A program made the position numbers and the translations under genes. From the NCBI RefSeq assembly GCF_002975175.1, contig NZ_PCNZ01000001.1, forward strand, positions 574,063-638,062: a DNA stretch of 64,000 nucleotides, read 5' to 3'. The notes under the pieces were generated by a model. The model saw only the letters and a list, made by a program, of their open reading frames with translations. It searched no databases and was not told the DNA's origin. The DNA comes from Bacillus sp. MYb209 (GTDB lineage Bacteria; Bacillota; Bacilli; Bacillales; Bacillaceae_G). Positions 19,621-28,855 of this stretch are shown here, one piece after another. The number at the start of each line of letters is the position of its first letter. Within the stretch, counting starts at the first letter, position 1.

Positions 19621-20466
19621 CTACCCTTCGTATAACTCTTTATATTTTTTCATATGTGCCAATTGTTTATTTAAACCGAATTCTACTGGTGTATTTTTTT
19701 GAATAGAAATAACATCTACAGCTTCATCTCTTACTTCCACATTTTTTTTATTTACCTTACCATCTGCATGTAAAAGACTCATACCCTTTTCCCATAATGC
19801 TTCTTTTCCGCTAAGTAAATTATATATACCGAGGTGTTTTACATTCATTCCATGTTCCCATAAATATTCACATACATCTTCAACGTAAAGTAAATCGCTT
19901 CCTATTTCTCCATTTATACAACGGCACTCTTTTTCATCAAGTTCTGATAAAATAAGCTGATGATACATCATAAACGACGGTTGCCACGGCCCATATAATG
20001 TAGGAACTCGATATGCACTATATTGTAATTCGCCTTTTTTCAACCCTTCTTCCACTTTCGAAAATAGATGTTTGTTTTCGGATTCTTCAGTGCTTCCTAT
20101 TTCAATAGAAGAAATTAGATTTAACTTTACTTTATTTTTTTCACACATCCTTACGATTCGTTTTAAATATTGTAATATGACCCTTTCATTCCGAAATCCA
20201 CTTTGCTGATTCGGCTCATACAAGCAAAAATAAACCGTATCGAAACTCTCTTCCTCTACCGATCGCCATCCGTCTTCATCCCTTATAGAATAGTACGTAA
20301 ATAACGCATTCCGCCCAATCAACAATAATTTCTCTTCATTAATTTTTGTCATACTATCAAGTTCATCAAAATCAAGACCATATACTTCTACTTCTTCTGC
20401 AATCATTTTATTCACAAGGTGATAACCTACAAACGTAAGTGCACCTATAATCAGCACGCGTTTCAT
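19621..20466 (-). CDS. YjaV-like NAD(P)-binding epimerase/dehydratase-fold protein
   Basis: 281 residues. The N-terminus MKRVLIIGALTFVGYHLVNKM is a Rossmann fold start with a glycine pattern GALTFVG of extended short-chain dehydrogenases/NAD-dependent epimerases. The catalytic YxxxK is recognisable only loosely (YSAYRVPTLYGPWQPS retains the RxPTLYGP motif of the family). Substrate unknown. The start is ATG 20466, 8 bases after AAAGGG. It follows the yjaU-like gene by 56 bases, probably one transcript; this is the yjaV position in B. subtilis. Confidence 0.7.
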   Translation of the reverse strand: MKRVLIIGALTFVGYHLVNKMIAEEVEVYGLDFDELDSMTKINEEKLLLIGRNALFTYYSIRDEDGWRSVEEESFDTVYFCLYEPNQQSGFRNERVILQYLKRIVRMCEKNKVKLNLISSIEIGSTEESENKHLFSKVEEGLKKGELQYSAYRVPTLYGPWQPSFMMYHQLILSELDEKECRCINGEIGSDLLYVEDVCEYLWEHGMNVKHLGIYNLLSGKEALWEKGMSLLHADGKVNKKNVEVRDEAVDVISIQKNTPVEFGLNKQLAHMKKYKELYEG

Positions 20467-20522
20467 ACCACCAACCCTTTCCCCTTGAAACAAATAGCTC
20501 CTCATTTATGTATATGGGAGCT

Positions 20523-21257
20523 TCACAATTCTTCTTCATATTTTTTAAAGAAATCAGTCATTTGTCTAACCATTTTATATTTCACATCTTGCAGATGGAA
20601 TAAGACAGAAGTATCACATTGATTTAATTGCCTCATTTTCTCGTATTTACGTAACAATTGTTTTCTTCCTCTTTTTTCCTGTGTTGAGACAAAAATTTTA
20701 ACAGGTACACAAGACGGAAGAAGTGCAAATGATTTCTTATTTATTTTTGATTCTAATTCTTCTTCTTTGGAATCATACGCCAAACTTAATTCCTTCACTA
20801 ATCTTTTGTAAAAAAACTTATGCTCTTTCTCAAACTCCACATATTCTGGTAAATCTAAACACGGATTTAACATAACGACAGAACGTATACATTCAGGGTA
20901 TTTGTTCATCATCTCCAGTGCTACAAGCGCCCCCATACCATCTGCCATAATGTGCATTTTCGCATTCAATGTCTCTTTTCTTAGAACGACATCATACAAA
21001 CGTTTTGCAAGACGAACAGCTCGATCGTTCCCCCAATGCCTTCCGTATAAGTTAGATGAAAAGACCGTATAGCCTTTTTCAATAAGGCCCTGTAAAAAAT
21101 AAGCTCTCCCTGCATGCTGTGTCCATAAACTTGTACCATTCTCAATAAAATAGTTATAATCTCCTAGGAGCATAACAGAAAATCCATTTGGCTTTTCCGG
21201 TAAATAAATTACACATGGTTCTTTTTCTAAATAAAAAAAACGTTCCGTAATACTCAT
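20523..21257 (-). CDS. YjaU-like alpha/beta-hydrolase-fold protein, likely non-catalytic
   Basis: 244 residues with the layout of an alpha/beta hydrolase: an early strand-loop (SVMLLGDYNYF), a helix with a nucleophile-elbow-like sequence MADGMGALVALEM, and then VVMLNPCLD. In the elbow the usual G-X-S-X-G reads A-D-G-M-G, so the serine nucleophile is replaced by glycine. It is therefore unlikely to be an esterase of the standard type. It pairs with the downstream yjaV-like gene. The ATG at 21257 follows GGCGGGGGAAAA. Confidence 0.65.
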   Translation of the reverse strand: MSITERFFYLEKEPCVIYLPEKPNGFSVMLLGDYNYFIENGTSLWTQHAGRAYFLQGLIEKGYTVFSSNLYGRHWGNDRAVRLAKRLYDVVLRKETLNAKMHIMADGMGALVALEMMNKYPECIRSVVMLNPCLDLPEYVEFEKEHKFFYKRLVKELSLAYDSKEEELESKINKKSFALLPSCVPVKIFVSTQEKRGRKQLLRKYEKMRQLNQCDTSVLFHLQDVKYKMVRQMTDFFKKYEEEL

Positions 21258-21413
21258 TTTTCCCCCGCCTTATTTTCTAAACGTATAAAAGTACTCTTTT
21301 ATAATGTATGAACAGAATGCAAATTTGCGTTGGAAAATCTACAAATATTTTTCTATATTCTTTTTTCAATTGTGTTACAATAAGGACAGATTGAACGAAT
21401 AGAGGTGTAAAAT

Positions 21414-21596
21414 ATGCGTTTCATTTGGGCATTAATTTGGTCGTTCGCGCTTGTACATATGATGAGCTATGTAATCGGCTCTATGACTGGCGGTACATAC
21501 GATTTTAACCAGGCGTCTATTTTCTCAGTTGTTCTTGCGGTATTAGTATTAGCGATTGCAGCTGCGATTCCAAACGAGCCAGTAGAACAACACTAA
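21414..21596 (+). CDS. yjzD: YjzD family small membrane protein (DUF2929)
   Basis: 60 residues, two hydrophobic helices (about 2-24 and 35-54) joined by a short loop (TGGTYDFNQAS). It matches YjzD by its MRFIWALIWSFALVHMMSYV start and its position near comZ and yjzC. The ATG follows AGAGGTGTAAAAT and a terminator follows directly. Function unknown. Confidence 0.75.
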   Translation: MRFIWALIWSFALVHMMSYVIGSMTGGTYDFNQASIFSVVLAVLVLAIAAAIPNEPVEQH

Positions 21597-21627
21597 AAAG
21601 AGTCCGGATTTTATCCGAACTCTTTTT
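21595..21627. terminator. Terminator between yjzD and clpB
   Basis: AAAAAGAGTCCGGA / TCCGAACTCTTTTT stem with a single mismatch and a T7 run, between the convergent yjzD and clpB ends. Confidence 0.8.
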
Positions 21628-24228
21628 TTACTTTACATGAACGACTAATTCATTATTTTCAACATCAACAACTACGTGACTATTATCCGTAATCGTTCCT
21701 GCAATCAATTCTCTCGCTAATTTTGTCTCAACTTGACGCTGTACGTATCGTTTTAACGGACGAGCTCCGTACATCGGATCGAATCCAGCTTCTACAACAA
21801 ATTCTTTTGCAGATTCCGTCAATTCTAATGATATGTGGCGATCTGCTAAACGCCCTTGTAATTCTTGTACAATCTTATCAACAATACCTTTAATTTCATT
21901 CCTTGTAAGAGGTTTGAATAAAATAATTTCATCGACACGGTTTAAGAATTCTGGTCGGAAATGTCCTCTTAATTGTCCCATTACAAGTTCTCTTGACTCT
22001 TCTTTAATAGAACCATCTTCTTCTAGTCCTTCTAATAAGTGAGCAGACCCAATATTTGAAGTCATAATAATAACCGTATTTTTAAAGTCTACTGTACGTC
22101 CTTGTGAATCTGTAATGCGTCCATCGTCTAACATTTGTAATAAAATGTTGAATACTTCTGGATGTGCTTTTTCGATTTCATCTAACAAAATAACAGAATA
22201 TGGTTTACGTCTTACTGCTTCTGTTAATTGTCCACCCTCTTCATATCCAACATATCCAGGAGGCGCACCAATTAAGCGTGACACTGCGTGTTTCTCCATA
22301 TACTCAGACATATCGATACGAATCATTTGCTCTTCACTGTCAAATAACGTTTGTGCTAACGTTTTTGCAAGCTCAGTTTTACCAACACCTGTAGGGCCTA
22401 AGAAAATGAATGAACCAATTGGACGATTCGGATCTTTAATGCCAGCGCGAGCACGAAGTACTGCGTCTGATACAAGGCTTACCGCTTCCTCTTGACCGAT
22501 AACACGCTCTGATAAAATTTGTTCAAGACGTAATAATTTCTCACGTTCACCTTCAACGAGTTTTGCGACAGGAATACCAGTCCACCTTGAAACAATGTCT
22601 GCAATTTCTTCTTCACTTACTTCCTCGCGTAATAAACGATTCTCTTGTTTATTATGTGCACCCATCTCTTCCGCTTCTTTTAACTCTTTTTCGATAGCTG
22701 GAATTTTCCCGTGGCGAAGCTCAGCTGCTTTATTTAAATCGTAATTTCCTTCTGCTTCTTCTAACTCACGGCGCAAGCGCTCTAAATGTTCACGTAAGTC
22801 ACGTACTTTATGAATGTCTTCTTTTTCTTTCTCCCATTTCGCTCTCATACTACTTGCAACTTCTTTTAAATCCGATAATTCACGTTGCAATGTTTTTAGG
22901 CGCTCTTGACTACCTAAGTCCTTTTCTTTCCCAAGAGCAGCTTCTTCAATTTCCAGCTGCATAATGCGGCGCGTTACTTCATCTAATTCTGTTGGCATAG
23001 AATCAATTTCTGTTCGAATTGTTGCACAAGCTTCATCAACAAGATCAATTGCTTTATCTGGTAGAAAACGATCTGAAATATATCGATCTGATAAAACAGA
23101 TGCTGCTACAATCGCGCGGTCATGAATATTTACACCGTGATAAATTTCAAAACGCTCTTTTAAACCACGTAAAATGGAAATTGTATCCTCAACAGTTGGC
23201 TCTTCTGCTAGTACTTGTTGGAAACGTCTTTCTAACGCTGGATCTTTCTCAATATATTTACGGTATTCATCTAATGTCGTTGCTCCAATGCAATGCAGTT
23301 CACCACGCGCTAGCATTGGTTTTAACATATTTCCTGCATCCATCGCCCCTTCTGTTTTACCAGCGCCGACGATTGTATGAAGTTCATCAATGAATAATAA
23401 AATGCGGCCTTCACTCTTTTTAATTTCATTTAATACAGCTTGCAGACGCTCTTCAAACTCACCGCGGAATTTTGCTCCGGCCACAAGTGCACTCATATCT
23501 AAAGCGAAAATTGTTCTATCTTTTAATCCTTCTGGGACATCTTTTTTCACAATACGCTGTGCTAATCCTTCAACGATTGCTGTTTTACCAACACCTGGTT
23601 CTCCGATTAAAACGGGGTTATTTTTCGTTTTGCGTGAAAGAATGCGGATCACGCGGCGAATTTCACTATCTCGGCCGATTACAGGATCAATTTTCCCCGC
23701 TCTTACTTCAGCCACTAAATCACGGCCATATTTTTCTAACGCTTCATAAGTTGCTTCTGGATTTTGACTAGTCACTCTTTGATTCCCCCGAACTGTCATT
23801 AAAGACTGTAATAAATTATCTTTCGTAATATGAAATTTTGTAAATAATTGATTTATATCGCCTTTTTCTTCAGAAAAAGCAAGCAAGACATGTTCGACTG
23901 AAATGTAATCATCTTGCAATTTCTCCGCTTCTTTTCCCGCTCTTACAAGCAGTTGTTGCAAAGCACCTGTTACATATAATTTCCCTGCCTCTGCCCCGCT
24001 TCCAGTTACAGAAGGCTTTTTCTTAATTAAACTTTCTACACCTTGCTTTAACGCTTCTATATCGACATTCATTTTTTGAAAAATACGTACTGTTAATCCG
24101 TCTTGCTGCTCTAATAACGTAAGCAATAGATGAACAGTATCTACTTCTTGATGATGATGAGCTACCGCTAAAGATTGAGCACTCATAATCGCTTCCTGTG
24201 TTTTTGTTGTCATTTGATTTAAGTCCAT
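21628..24228 (-). CDS. clpB: Disaggregase chaperone ClpB
   Basis: 866 residues, AAA+ chaperone that pulls proteins out of aggregates with DnaK. Domains in order: Clp N-domain (1-145), first AAA module with Walker A GEPGVGKT (209-216) and Walker [11 protein letters not shown], a coiled-coil middle domain (about 410-530), and second AAA module with GPTGVGKT and VILLDEIEK. There is no ClpP-binding loop, as expected for ClpB. ATG 24228 follows GGAGGGCTGTAAAG. The promoter with a CtsR box lies just upstream. Confidence 0.97.
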   Translation of the reverse strand: MDLNQMTTKTQEAIMSAQSLAVAHHHQEVDTVHLLLTLLEQQDGLTVRIFQKMNVDIEALKQGVESLIKKKPSVTGSGAEAGKLYVTGALQQLLVRAGKEAEKLQDDYISVEHVLLAFSEEKGDINQLFTKFHITKDNLLQSLMTVRGNQRVTSQNPEATYEALEKYGRDLVAEVRAGKIDPVIGRDSEIRRVIRILSRKTKNNPVLIGEPGVGKTAIVEGLAQRIVKKDVPEGLKDRTIFALDMSALVAGAKFRGEFEERLQAVLNEIKKSEGRILLFIDELHTIVGAGKTEGAMDAGNMLKPMLARGELHCIGATTLDEYRKYIEKDPALERRFQQVLAEEPTVEDTISILRGLKERFEIYHGVNIHDRAIVAASVLSDRYISDRFLPDKAIDLVDEACATIRTEIDSMPTELDEVTRRIMQLEIEEAALGKEKDLGSQERLKTLQRELSDLKEVASSMRAKWEKEKEDIHKVRDLREHLERLRRELEEAEGNYDLNKAAELRHGKIPAIEKELKEAEEMGAHNKQENRLLREEVSEEEIADIVSRWTGIPVAKLVEGEREKLLRLEQILSERVIGQEEAVSLVSDAVLRARAGIKDPNRPIGSFIFLGPTGVGKTELAKTLAQTLFDSEEQMIRIDMSEYMEKHAVSRLIGAPPGYVGYEEGGQLTEAVRRKPYSVILLDEIEKAHPEVFNILLQMLDDGRITDSQGRTVDFKNTVIIMTSNIGSAHLLEGLEEDGSIKEESRELVMGQLRGHFRPEFLNRVDEIILFKPLTRNEIKGIVDKIVQELQGRLADRHISLELTESAKEFVVEAGFDPMYGARPLKRYVQRQVETKLARELIAGTITDNSHVVVDVENNELVVHVK

Positions 24229-24247
24229 CTTTACAGCCCTCCAAATG

Positions 24248-24264
24248 TTTGACTTTCTTTGACC
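24248..24264 (-). promoter_or_regulatory. CtsR operator of clpB
   Basis: Minus-strand GGTCAAAGAAAGTCAAA is the CtsR heptad direct repeat (GGTCAAA-NNN-A/GGTCAAA). CtsR represses clp genes until heat stress. The site starts about 9 bases downstream of the -10 element, so it covers the transcription start. Confidence 0.88.
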
Positions 24265-24273
24265 TTTGATTTA

Positions 24274-24302
24274 ATTATACGCCAACTTACTTTTTTATAC
24301 AA
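24274..24302 (-). promoter_or_regulatory. Sigma-A promoter of clpB
   Basis: Minus-strand -35 TTGTAT (24302-24297), 17-base spacer, perfect -10 TATAAT (24279-24274), followed by the CtsR box. Confidence 0.75.
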
Positions 24303-24373
24303 TAATTTTGCTTATGTAGTTCAAACTTATTATTGGAAAAAGAAAAAAGTAACATTCATTGTCCTAATCAAAA

Positions 24374-24397
24374 AAGCCGCAATAAGGATTGCGGCTT
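24374..24397 (-). terminator. Hairpin after yjzC
   Basis: A 10-bp stem AAGCCGCAAT / ATTGCGGCTT with a 4-base loop just after the yjzC stop codon; the minus-strand T-run (TTTTTGATT) marks it as an intrinsic terminator. Confidence 0.8.
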
Positions 24398-24400
24398 CTG

Positions 24401-24580
24401 TTACGGTTTTCTTTTATATGTCCACTGACGGTTATGATTTGCGTTCTCTGGAAACCTTTCCCCGGCAGTTAATTTCACCATTTGTGGATCTTTCACCATA
24501 CTTCCCGTTTCACCAATTTCTACGTAAATGCCATCATTTGGCGCCTTTTGCCCTGAACGAAACCTGCGATTTTGTCCCAT
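24401..24580 (-). CDS. yjzC: YjzC family small protein
   Basis: 59 residues, hydrophilic, starting MGQNRRFRSGQKAPNDG and ending basic. It matches the YjzC family by start, length and position near yjzD. Function unknown. The start is the second in-frame ATG at 24580, 7 bases after AAGGAG; the first ATG at 24586 is too close to that site. Confidence 0.75.
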   Translation of the reverse strand: MGQNRRFRSGQKAPNDGIYVEIGETGSMVKDPQMVKLTAGERFPENANHNRQWTYKRKP

Positions 24581-24729
24581 TTCCATTCTCCTTCCATGAC
24601 GTCTTGCCTCATTAGTATATCCATTTTAAAAGAAAGCTTTTCTGTCATGTTTAGGAAACAAGTACTACCGTTTACTCATGTACATATATATAATTACACA
24701 AGCTTAAGCAGGAATTATTGGTATATTTG

Positions 24730-24858
24730 TTGAAAAAAAGAAACCAACCTAAGTTTAGGCCAGTTCCAAAGGAGAGTCAAACATATACGAGAAGATTACA
24801 TGTTCATTATAAGTCGCATCATTCAAACAATGTAACCCTTTTCACAAATTGTACATAA
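24730..24858 (+). CDS. Candidate small basic protein, weak evidence
   Basis: A 42-codon frame with TTG starts at 24727/24730 reads LKKRNQPKFRPVPKESQTYT and continues rich in Arg, Lys and His. It lies in the roughly 490-base gap between yjzC and the HAD phosphatase gene, which otherwise only shows AT-rich sequence and a GTGAAACT/AGTTTCAC hairpin at 24964-24991. There is no strong ribosome site, so this may be chance. Confidence 0.2.
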   Translation: MKKRNQPKFRPVPKESQTYTRRLHVHYKSHHSNNVTLFTNCT

Positions 24859-25070
24859 TGAAAGAAACATTGTTTGAACTTTCTAAAAAGACGTTGACTT
24901 TTCCTAATTTCCAACGAGAAATAGTAGACACCACAGCGCTTCGCGACGTAAGATGGATATATAGTGAAACTTCCATCTACAGTAGTTTCACCCAGTCTAA
25001 CCTCTTATTTCTGCATATTAAAAACGGAAATACAGATAAAAACAAAAAAATTATTATAAGAGGTGAAATT

Positions 25071-25880
25071 ATGAACAAACAACATTTAATCGCTTTAGAC
25101 TTAGACGGAACTTTATTAACAGACAACAAAATAATTTCTCCAAGAACGAAAAACACAATTGCAAAAGCAAAAGAACAAGGACATATTGTCGTTATTTCAA
25201 CAGGGCGTCCATTCCGCGCTAGTTACGATTACTATAAAGAACTTAGCCTTAATACACCTATCGTAAACTTCAATGGAGCTTATGTGCATCACCCTCTTGA
25301 TTCAAAATGGGGCATACACCACTCTCCTCTTGAACTTTCAACAGCGCAAGAAATCGTCCGAGCTTGCTTTGATTTTGGCGTGAAAAATGTATATGCCGAA
25401 GTCATGGATGATGTGTATGTTCGTGAAATTGATGAAGATAAAAAACATATTTTTGAATTCGGTTCTCCAAAGATTTTCACAGGAGATTTATTAAATATTT
25501 TAAACGACCATCCAACTTGCTTATTAATTGACGCACATGACGGACATTCTGCTGCAATTCGTCAGCATTTAACAGATATGCACGCTGAAGTAATCGACCA
25601 TAGAAAATGGGGTGCGCCTTGGCCAATTATTGAAATTGTGAAAAGCGGACTAAATAAAGCTGTCGGATTACAAAAAATTTCAAGTCATTACAATATTCCA
25701 AAAGAGCGAATCATCGCTTTCGGTGACGAGGATAACGACTTTGAAATGATCGAATTTGCTGGTCATGGAATTGCAATGGGAAATGCAATCCCTGAATTAA
25801 AATCACTCGCAAACCATACAACATTAACAAATGAAGAAGACGGTATTGCCCTATATTTAGAAGAGGTTCTTGGGTTGTAA
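25071..25880 (+). CDS. yitU: HAD-IIB (Cof-type) phosphatase, YitU-like
   Basis: 269 residues. The HAD motif I DLDGT (Asp10, Asp12) and the C-terminal motif GDEDNDFEM are intact; the Cof-type cap lies in between. Sequence and the nearby yitT-like gene suggest YitU, one of the B. subtilis phosphatases that dephosphorylate a riboflavin pathway intermediate, but HAD substrate calls from sequence are weak. The start is ATG 25071 after AAGAGGTGAAATT; the frame is open 220 bases further upstream without a ribosome site. Confidence 0.8.
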   Translation: MNKQHLIALDLDGTLLTDNKIISPRTKNTIAKAKEQGHIVVISTGRPFRASYDYYKELSLNTPIVNFNGAYVHHPLDSKWGIHHSPLELSTAQEIVRACFDFGVKNVYAEVMDDVYVREIDEDKKHIFEFGSPKIFTGDLLNILNDHPTCLLIDAHDGHSAAIRQHLTDMHAEVIDHRKWGAPWPIIEIVKSGLNKAVGLQKISSHYNIPKERIIAFGDEDNDFEMIEFAGHGIAMGNAIPELKSLANHTTLTNEEDGIALYLEEVLGL

Positions 25881-25984
25881 TCTAAAAATTCCCTACTTAT
25901 AGTTTCCCGCAAACTGCTCATACTATTATTAGACGCACGGAAGCGCGTCAATTGTTTTCAGCTAAATAAAGGGAGGTTTTTCGA

Positions 25985-26125
25985 ATGGGTAAAAAGAACA
26001 AATCAAAACGTTTTATCCAGCAAGGAGCCGATGCTGTTATGAAGCATGATGCAAGATTCCCGTACAGAGGTACATTAGCTGAGGCAGAAAAAGCAAGAAG
26101 TAACTCTTCTCTTGGAGGGGTTTAA
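25985..26125 (+). CDS. Small basic protein of 46 residues, unknown
   Basis: 46 residues, MGKKNKSKRFIQQGADAVMK at the start, then an HDARFPYRGTLAEAEKARS segment; basic N-terminus, soluble. The ribosome site GGGAGGT lies about 8 bases before ATG 25985. Its stop codon TAA ends at 26125 and the next gene's ATG begins at 26126, with that gene's GGAGGGG inside this one's last codons, so the pair is translationally coupled. I do not recognise the family; size and charge resemble small spore or nucleic-acid-associated proteins, which is only a suggestion. Confidence 0.75.
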   Translation: MGKKNKSKRFIQQGADAVMKHDARFPYRGTLAEAEKARSNSSLGGV

Positions 26126-26323
26126 ATGGGGAACTTACTATTCCAACAAGCTAGAGACGCTGTTGCAAGTGCCGTTTCTTGTTCAAGTGGCGCTGAACAA
26201 CAGGAACTCGTTTATAGAGCAAAAAACTCTTTGCACTCTGCTTATGCAAACTCTTCAACTGCTGAAAAAGTTCAGCTACGTGAAATGCAGGAGCAATTGC
26301 AAAACATTACGAATTTGCATTAA
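26126..26323 (+). CDS. Small helical protein, DUF3813-like
   Basis: 65 residues, predicted all-helical (LLFQQARDAVASAVSC and KNSLHSAYANSSTAEKVQLREMQEQL), soluble. It resembles DUF3813 proteins of Bacillus, from memory. It starts on the base after the upstream stop codon, with GGAGGGG 6 bases before the ATG. A bidirectional terminator follows. Function unknown. Confidence 0.7.
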   Translation: MGNLLFQQARDAVASAVSCSSGAEQQELVYRAKNSLHSAYANSSTAEKVQLREMQEQLQNITNLH

Positions 26324-26325
26324 AA

Positions 26326-26351
26326 AAAGAGGACCAGCTTTGGTCCTCTTT
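26326..26351. terminator. Bidirectional terminator
   Basis: An 11-bp stem AAAGAGGACCA / TGGTCCTCTTT with a 4-base loop between the small gene pair and the convergent YitT-family gene. Confidence 0.85.
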
Positions 26352-27207
26352 ACTCTTTTCGAAACAATCCAAACACTCCGACCGTTTGCAGTACATTTGT
26401 AAATGCAAACGGGTCCACTTGTTTAATAACCCTCTCTAATTCGTACAACTCGTAACGAGTAATAACAATCATTAACATTTCTTTATTTTCATTTGTATAA
26501 GCACCTGTTGCCGGTATAGTTGTAATCCCTCTCACTAAGCGAGAGTGGATCGCTTTTCGCACATCTGCCCCATTCTTTGTAACAATTAATGCCGTAATTT
26601 TCACATGACGTGTATGAATCGCATCAATAATTCTCGTTGACACATACAAAGTGACCAAAGTATATAATGCTTTTTCCCATCCATATACGTAACCAGCAGC
26701 GATAATGATAATTGCATTAAAGAAGAAAAAATATGTACCGACAGGTTTATCTTTTATCTTTGATAAAATCATAGCGATAATATCTAAGCCACCTGTAGAA
26801 GCGCCCCACTTTAAAGCAATCCCTACCCCGATTGCTGAAATAACCCCACCAAACATCGCATTCAATATTATATCGTCCGAAACCGCTTTAACTGGGATAA
26901 TTTCTAAAAACAGAGTCATAAATATAACGCAAAGAAAACTAAAAAATGTAAAAGCCTTCCCAACCTTTTTCCACGCTAAAATAACGACAGGAATATTAAA
27001 TAAACTAAACAACACCCCCGTCGATATATGAATAGATAAAAAGTCACCTAATATTTGTGATAATAATTGAGACAATCCAGCAAAACCACTCGCATACACT
27101 TTCGCTGGTGTTAAAAATAAATTCATCCCAATCGCATTTAATAAACCCGCAATAATTACAACGACTAACTTCTTAATAAGTTCAGTATAATTCAGCTTCA
27201 AATCCAT
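26350..27207 (-). CDS. yitT: YitT family membrane protein (DUF161/DUF2179)
   Basis: 285 residues. Five to six hydrophobic helices (about 10-180) with the family sequence GLLNAIGMNLFLTPAKVYASGFAGLSQLL shape, followed by a soluble C-terminal DUF2179 domain (VRKAIHSRLVRGITTIPATGAYT). Role unknown, possibly transport. The start is ATG 27207, 7 bases after AAAGGTGG; the longer ORF to 27363 has no ribosome site. Several YitT paralogues occur per Bacillus genome, so the exact orthology is uncertain although the yit neighbourhood supports it. Confidence 0.8.
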   Translation of the reverse strand: MDLKLNYTELIKKLVVVIIAGLLNAIGMNLFLTPAKVYASGFAGLSQLLSQILGDFLSIHISTGVLFSLFNIPVVILAWKKVGKAFTFFSFLCVIFMTLFLEIIPVKAVSDDIILNAMFGGVISAIGVGIALKWGASTGGLDIIAMILSKIKDKPVGTYFFFFNAIIIIAAGYVYGWEKALYTLVTLYVSTRIIDAIHTRHVKITALIVTKNGADVRKAIHSRLVRGITTIPATGAYTNENKEMLMIVITRYELYELERVIKQVDPFAFTNVLQTVGVFGLFRKE

Positions 27208-27307
27208 TTCTAATCCACCTTTAGTATTCATGAATGTACCGCTATACATAGTCTTTACGAAAAAGGAAATGATAAACATACAACGTTTAGAAATGGAGTT
27301 GATACAT

Positions 27308-27439
27308 ATGCCACATACGAGCGATAACGACAAAAAAGCGCGCGACAATAATGCAAAGCGCACTCAAAAAAATGAACAAGAGCAAAAAAATATTCAGCAA
27401 GGAAAACGTGCATATTCTAAGAAAACTGATCACCTTTGA
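27308..27439 (+). CDS. Small hydrophilic protein of 43 residues (DUF3941-like)
   Basis: 43 residues, MPHTSDNDKKARDNNAKRTQ and then Gln/Lys-rich; highly charged and probably disordered. It may be the DUF3941 family, from memory. GGAG lies 9 bases before the ATG and an excellent terminator follows 8 bases after the stop, which supports a real gene. Function unknown. Confidence 0.7.
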   Translation: MPHTSDNDKKARDNNAKRTQKNEQEQKNIQQGKRAYSKKTDHL

Positions 27440-27446
27440 TTACATC

Positions 27447-27479
27447 GTACATCAACGTTAATGTTGATGTACTTTTTTT
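27447..27479 (+). terminator. Terminator after the 43-residue gene
   Basis: A 10-bp stem GTACATCAAC / GTTGATGTAC with a 6-base loop and T7. Confidence 0.88.
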
Positions 27480-27569
27480 ACATTTTACAGGGAAAAAACA
27501 TTGAAAATTCACTTCATGTTCACTTCTATATTCTACAATAGCGATAACATATTCAGATGAGGTGTTAGC

Positions 27570-28415
27570 ATGAGAGGAAAAAGTATATTCATTATCACTG
27601 CACTAATAAGTATATTAATGCTATCTGCTTGCGGACAAAAAAATGACTCGGCCACAATCGCTACAACAACAAACTCAACCATTACGAAGAGCGATTTCGA
27701 AAAACAATTGAAAGATCGATACGGAAAAGACACGCTATACGAAATGGTAGCACAAGATGTTATTACTAAAAAATATAAAGTATCTGATGATGCAGTAGAT
27801 AAAGAAGTAGAAAAAGCAAAAAAGCAATATGGAGAACAATTCAAAGCAACACTAGAAAATAATCGTTTAAAAGATGAAGAAGATTTCAAAAATCAAATTA
27901 AATTCAAACTTGCATTGAATGAAGCGATTAAACAAAGCGTTACAGAAAAAGATGTGAAAGACCACTATAAACCAGAAATTAAAGCTAGTCACATTTTAGT
28001 AAGTAACGAAAATGAAGCGAAAGAAATAAAGAAGAAATTAGATACCGGCACTTCATTTGAAGAATTAGCAAAACAAGAATCTCAAGATTTCGCATCAAAA
28101 GATAATGGCGGAGACCTCGGATACTTCGGGGCAGGCAAAATGACACCTGAATTTGAAAAAGCTGCCTACAAATTAAAGCCCGGCCAAATTAGCAATCCCG
28201 TAAAATCACCAAACGGCTATCACATTATTAAACTAACTGATAAAAAAGATTTAAAACCTTACGATGAAGTGAAAGACTCAATACGCAAAGACTTAGAAGA
28301 AGAACGTATTGCCGACCCTTCCTTCGGTCAAAAATTATTACAAGGTGAATTAAAAAAGGCGGATATTAAAATAAATGATAGTGATTTGAAAGATACATTT
28401 TCTCATCTTTTTTGA
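27570..28415 (+). CDS. prsA: Foldase lipoprotein PrsA (peptidyl-prolyl isomerase)
   Basis: 281 residues. It helps secreted proteins fold on the outer face of the membrane. Signal peptide with lipobox LSAC, lipidated Cys21; a helical chaperone-like N-domain; and a parvulin-type PPIC rotamase domain at about 136-226 (ASHILV, GGDLGYFGAGKM, GYHIIKL). B. cereus group genomes carry several PrsA paralogues; the position near clpB is that of one of them. ATG 27570 follows ATGAGGTGTTAGC. No clear terminator follows on this strand. Confidence 0.92.
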   Translation: MRGKSIFIITALISILMLSACGQKNDSATIATTTNSTITKSDFEKQLKDRYGKDTLYEMVAQDVITKKYKVSDDAVDKEVEKAKKQYGEQFKATLENNRLKDEEDFKNQIKFKLALNEAIKQSVTEKDVKDHYKPEIKASHILVSNENEAKEIKKKLDTGTSFEELAKQESQDFASKDNGGDLGYFGAGKMTPEFEKAAYKLKPGQISNPVKSPNGYHIIKLTDKKDLKPYDEVKDSIRKDLEEERIADPSFGQKLLQGELKKADIKINDSDLKDTFSHLF

Positions 28416-28510
28416 GAAAGGGAAATAAAAAACGAGGGTGCAAACTTTTTAAACAGTATGCATGATGATAAATGAAATTATATCGATTTACCTACAAAAA
28501 ATGACAATAT

Positions 28511-28543
28511 AAAGAAGGAGGCTGTTCAAGCAGCTCCTTCTTT
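28511..28543 (-). terminator. Terminator after the 87-residue gene
   Basis: AAAGAAGGAGGCTG / CAGCTCCTTCTTT stem with one bulged G, ending at the stop codon of the small minus-strand gene; it may also stop prsA transcription. Confidence 0.75.
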
Positions 28544-28806
28544 TATTCTTTCATTAATACTTTTAGCTTTTTCTTCAAGCTTTTATAATGCCAATTGATG
28601 TGATTTAGTTCTACCTCTACTTCGATTAACATATCTATTAAATCGTCTTTATTTTGCTGAGAATTCATCATATTCTCAAGCAATTTTTCGAAGCTTTGAC
28701 TACTCTCATATATATCATTTAAATCCATGGCTACTATTTCACGTTCTTTTTCAGGCGATAGTACTGAAAGGCGCTCTATTAATTGTTCCAGTACATTATC
28801 TTGCAC
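28543..28806 (-). CDS. Small acidic helical protein, unknown
   Basis: 87 residues from GTG 28806 (89 from ATG 28812). GTG is preferred because GGGAGG lies 7 bases upstream, whereas the ATG touches that site. It is predicted all-helical with acidic stretches (ENMMNSQQNKDDLIDMLIEVEVELNHI) and a basic C-terminus. No family recognised. It lies 49 bases downstream of a second unknown gene on the same strand, probably co-transcribed. Confidence 0.65.
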   Translation of the reverse strand: MQDNVLEQLIERLSVLSPEKEREIVAMDLNDIYESSQSFEKLLENMMNSQQNKDDLIDMLIEVEVELNHINWHYKSLKKKLKVLMKE

Positions 28807-28855
28807 TATCATGCCTCCCTTTTAATCCAATGCTTATACCTCTTTCTTTAACAGA

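Noticed and set aside
24964-24991. bcr1-like start (AGTGAAACTTCC) upstream of yitU
   Set aside because: Only the first ten or so bases agree and it forms a simple GTGAAACT/AGTTTCAC hairpin; no ATAAA flanks.
24849-25070. N-terminal extension of the HAD phosphatase
   Set aside because: The added residues do not resemble the family, whose motif I lies near the N-terminus; ATG 25071 has the ribosome site.
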